Origin: Acidobacteriota bacterium
Lineage (GTDB): Bacteria; Acidobacteriota; Thermoanaerobaculia; Multivoradales; SZUA-115
Direction: 5' to 3'
Assembly (NCBI GenBank): GCA_003231035.1
Contig: QIHU01000526.1
Location: forward strand, 1 to 6,307
DNA: 6,307 nt
Shown here: positions 5,490 through 6,307 of the stretch, one piece after another
Numbering within the stretch: position 1 is the stretch's first letter
Layout of the letters: each line of letters opens with the position of its first letter
Notes under the pieces: model-generated
Database searches by the model: none
What the model was told of the DNA's origin: nothing
What the model saw: only the letters and a program-made list of their open reading frames with translations
Program-made: the position numbers and the translations under genes

Positions 5490-6307
5490 GTGCGCAAAGA
5501 CTGGCTCAAGATTCCGCCACCCTGGGTGACCGCCTTGGTGTTGCTCGCCTCCTTGGTGATCCTGGCGACCTTGCAGTACCGCTGGCTCGACCAAGTGCGG
5601 CGAGCGGATCGCCAGCGCCGGGAGGAGCTTCTGGTTGAGGCGGGGCGTCGTTTCGTAGAGGACTTCGATCGCGAGATCAGCCGAGCTTGGCTCTGTTTCT
5701 TGCCGCGGCGTCACCGACCGGTCGAGGAGTGGTTCACGGTTGGCTTCGAGCGCTGGCGCGAAACCGCCGCTTACCCCACACTGCTGCACCGAGTGCTCCA
5801 TCTAAAACCGACGGAGGATGGGAGCTGGAAGGTTTACCGCTGGCAGGCCGAGGGGGAGGTTGTGGAGCTGCCCGGCGTTAGCGCCGAACTACAGTCGCTG
5901 CTGGCGCGCCTGCCGTCCGCCGCGAGAGCGCGGGGAATCGAGGAGAGCGGGCCGTCCATCTTGGCGGATCTTCCCGCCTTGTTGATTCCTCTACGCACCT
6001 GGCAGCGGCGCGGTCCCAGGACGAGGCGGCGTTCATCTATTCCCGACCGGCCTGTTGGCCGATCGGGAATAGTTCGTCAGACGGATCCCAGCGGTGGCTA
6101 CGTGCTAGTGCAGCTCGATCGGCAAGTCTTGGTGGAAGAGATGCTGCCCGATTTGGTACTTCGGTACTTCGGTACATCGGGCGAAATCGAGTATCGGGTG
6201 GTGATCCGCGCTGGCGATGATCACATTGACGGTCGAACTGGCGATCAAGGTGCGCTGGCTTCCGCCGCGCGCAAGGAGCCCTTGATGGTCCGGGGTCCGA
6301 ACCCTGG
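5490..6307 (+). CDS. Membrane sensor protein, probable histidine kinase, N-terminal part
   Basis: 272 codons are open to the right edge with no stop. A cytoplasmic stub (1-10) precedes a transmembrane helix (about 11-29), then LQYRWLDQ (28-35) and an amphipathic helix containing FVEDFDREISRAW, leading into an extracytoplasmic domain. Later segments such as GGYVLVQLDRQVLVEEMLPDLVLRYFG's short blocks (YVLVQLD, LPDLVLRYF) and IEYRVVIR match, from memory, the sensor domains of histidine kinases in which an LQYRW motif follows the first helix. No kinase domain is inside the window, so the call is an inference. GTG 5490 is the best start: MRKDW-like N-termini are usual, and the only closer in-frame alternative is CTG 5481. 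No Shine-Dalgarno sequence is apparent. Residues 183-195 are encoded by a large palindrome that looks inserted. Other membrane-bound signalling proteins are possible. Confidence 0.7.
   Translation, partial: MRKDWLKIPPPWVTALVLLASLVILATLQYRWLDQVRRADRQRREELLVEAGRRFVEDFDREISRAWLCFLPRRHRPVEEWFTVGFERWRETAAYPTLLHRVLHLKPTEDGSWKVYRWQAEGEVVELPGVSAELQSLLARLPSAARARGIEESGPSILADLPALLIPLRTWQRRGPRTRRRSSIPDRPVGRSGIVRQTDPSGGYVLVQLDRQVLVEEMLPDLVLRYFGTSGEIEYRVVIRAGDDHIDGRTGDQGALASAARKEPLMVRGPNP
6037..6072. repeat. 36-bp near-perfect palindrome inside the sensor gene
   Basis: Two 16-bp arms (6037-6052 and 6057-6072) flank a TGTT loop and pair at 15 of 16 positions; the only mismatch is C6047 against A6062. It lies wholly within the coding frame and encodes about residues 183-195, next to an Arg-rich low-complexity stretch. 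Such a long stem is far beyond what is expected within coding DNA and suggests an inserted palindromic element. No second copy is seen in this window. Confidence 0.85.
6155..6178 (+). repeat. 8-bp tandem repeat within the sensor gene
   Basis: GGTACTTC occurs twice and is followed by GGTACATC, three adjoining 8-bp units. Because 8 is not a multiple of three, gain or loss of one unit would shift the frame. The encoded residues (around LVLRYFGTSG) look like ordinary family sequence, so chance is the simplest explanation. Confidence 0.6.

Noticed and set aside
5403..5801. Minus-strand 132-codon ORF
   Set aside because: It is antisense to the sensor's transmembrane start and to the intergenic region; its product shows no recognisable fold or start signal.

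Overview
The window is GC-rich, gene-dense bacterial DNA. Lineage cannot be fixed from sequence alone. The mix of a GlyGly-CTERM/rhombosortase pair, a σ54-dependent activator, a multi-EF-hand secreted protein and a membrane sensor beginning with an LQYRW-type first helix fits a Gram-negative with an outer membrane. Acidobacteriota or a similar environmental phylum is my best guess, at low confidence.

Layout. Positions 1-2550 (minus strand) hold a two-gene operon. It encodes a secreted VIT + von Willebrand A protein with a GlyGly-CTERM tail (361-2550), followed after 10 bp by the N-terminal half of a rhombosortase (1-350, running off the left edge). Positions 2551-2784 are a divergent control region. 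It carries a strong σ54 -24/-12 match pointing at the VIT operon, a leader hairpin before the ribosome binding site, and several small inverted repeats. Positions 2785-4374 (plus) encode a σ54 activator (AAA+ plus a Fis-type helix-turn-helix) with an N-terminal half I cannot assign. A small uncertain ORF on the minus strand (4371-4631) meets it tail to tail with interlocked stop codons. It follows, in the same reading frame, an exported protein with five EF-hand loops (4653-5297, minus). Positions 5298-5489 are a second divergent control region. Positions 5490-6307 (plus) encode the N-terminal sensor part of a probable histidine kinase, cut by the right edge and containing a striking 36-bp near-perfect palindrome inside the coding sequence.

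How the parts fit. The left two-thirds reads as one unit: an activator, the σ54 promoter it could act on, a surface-directed VIT/VWA protein and the processing enzyme expected to act on that protein's C-terminal tail. This resembles the known pairing of VIT/VWA proteins with dedicated sortases, but here with a rhomboid-type enzyme and alternative-sigma control. The right third (EF-hand protein, small ORF, sensor) has no demonstrated link to this unit.
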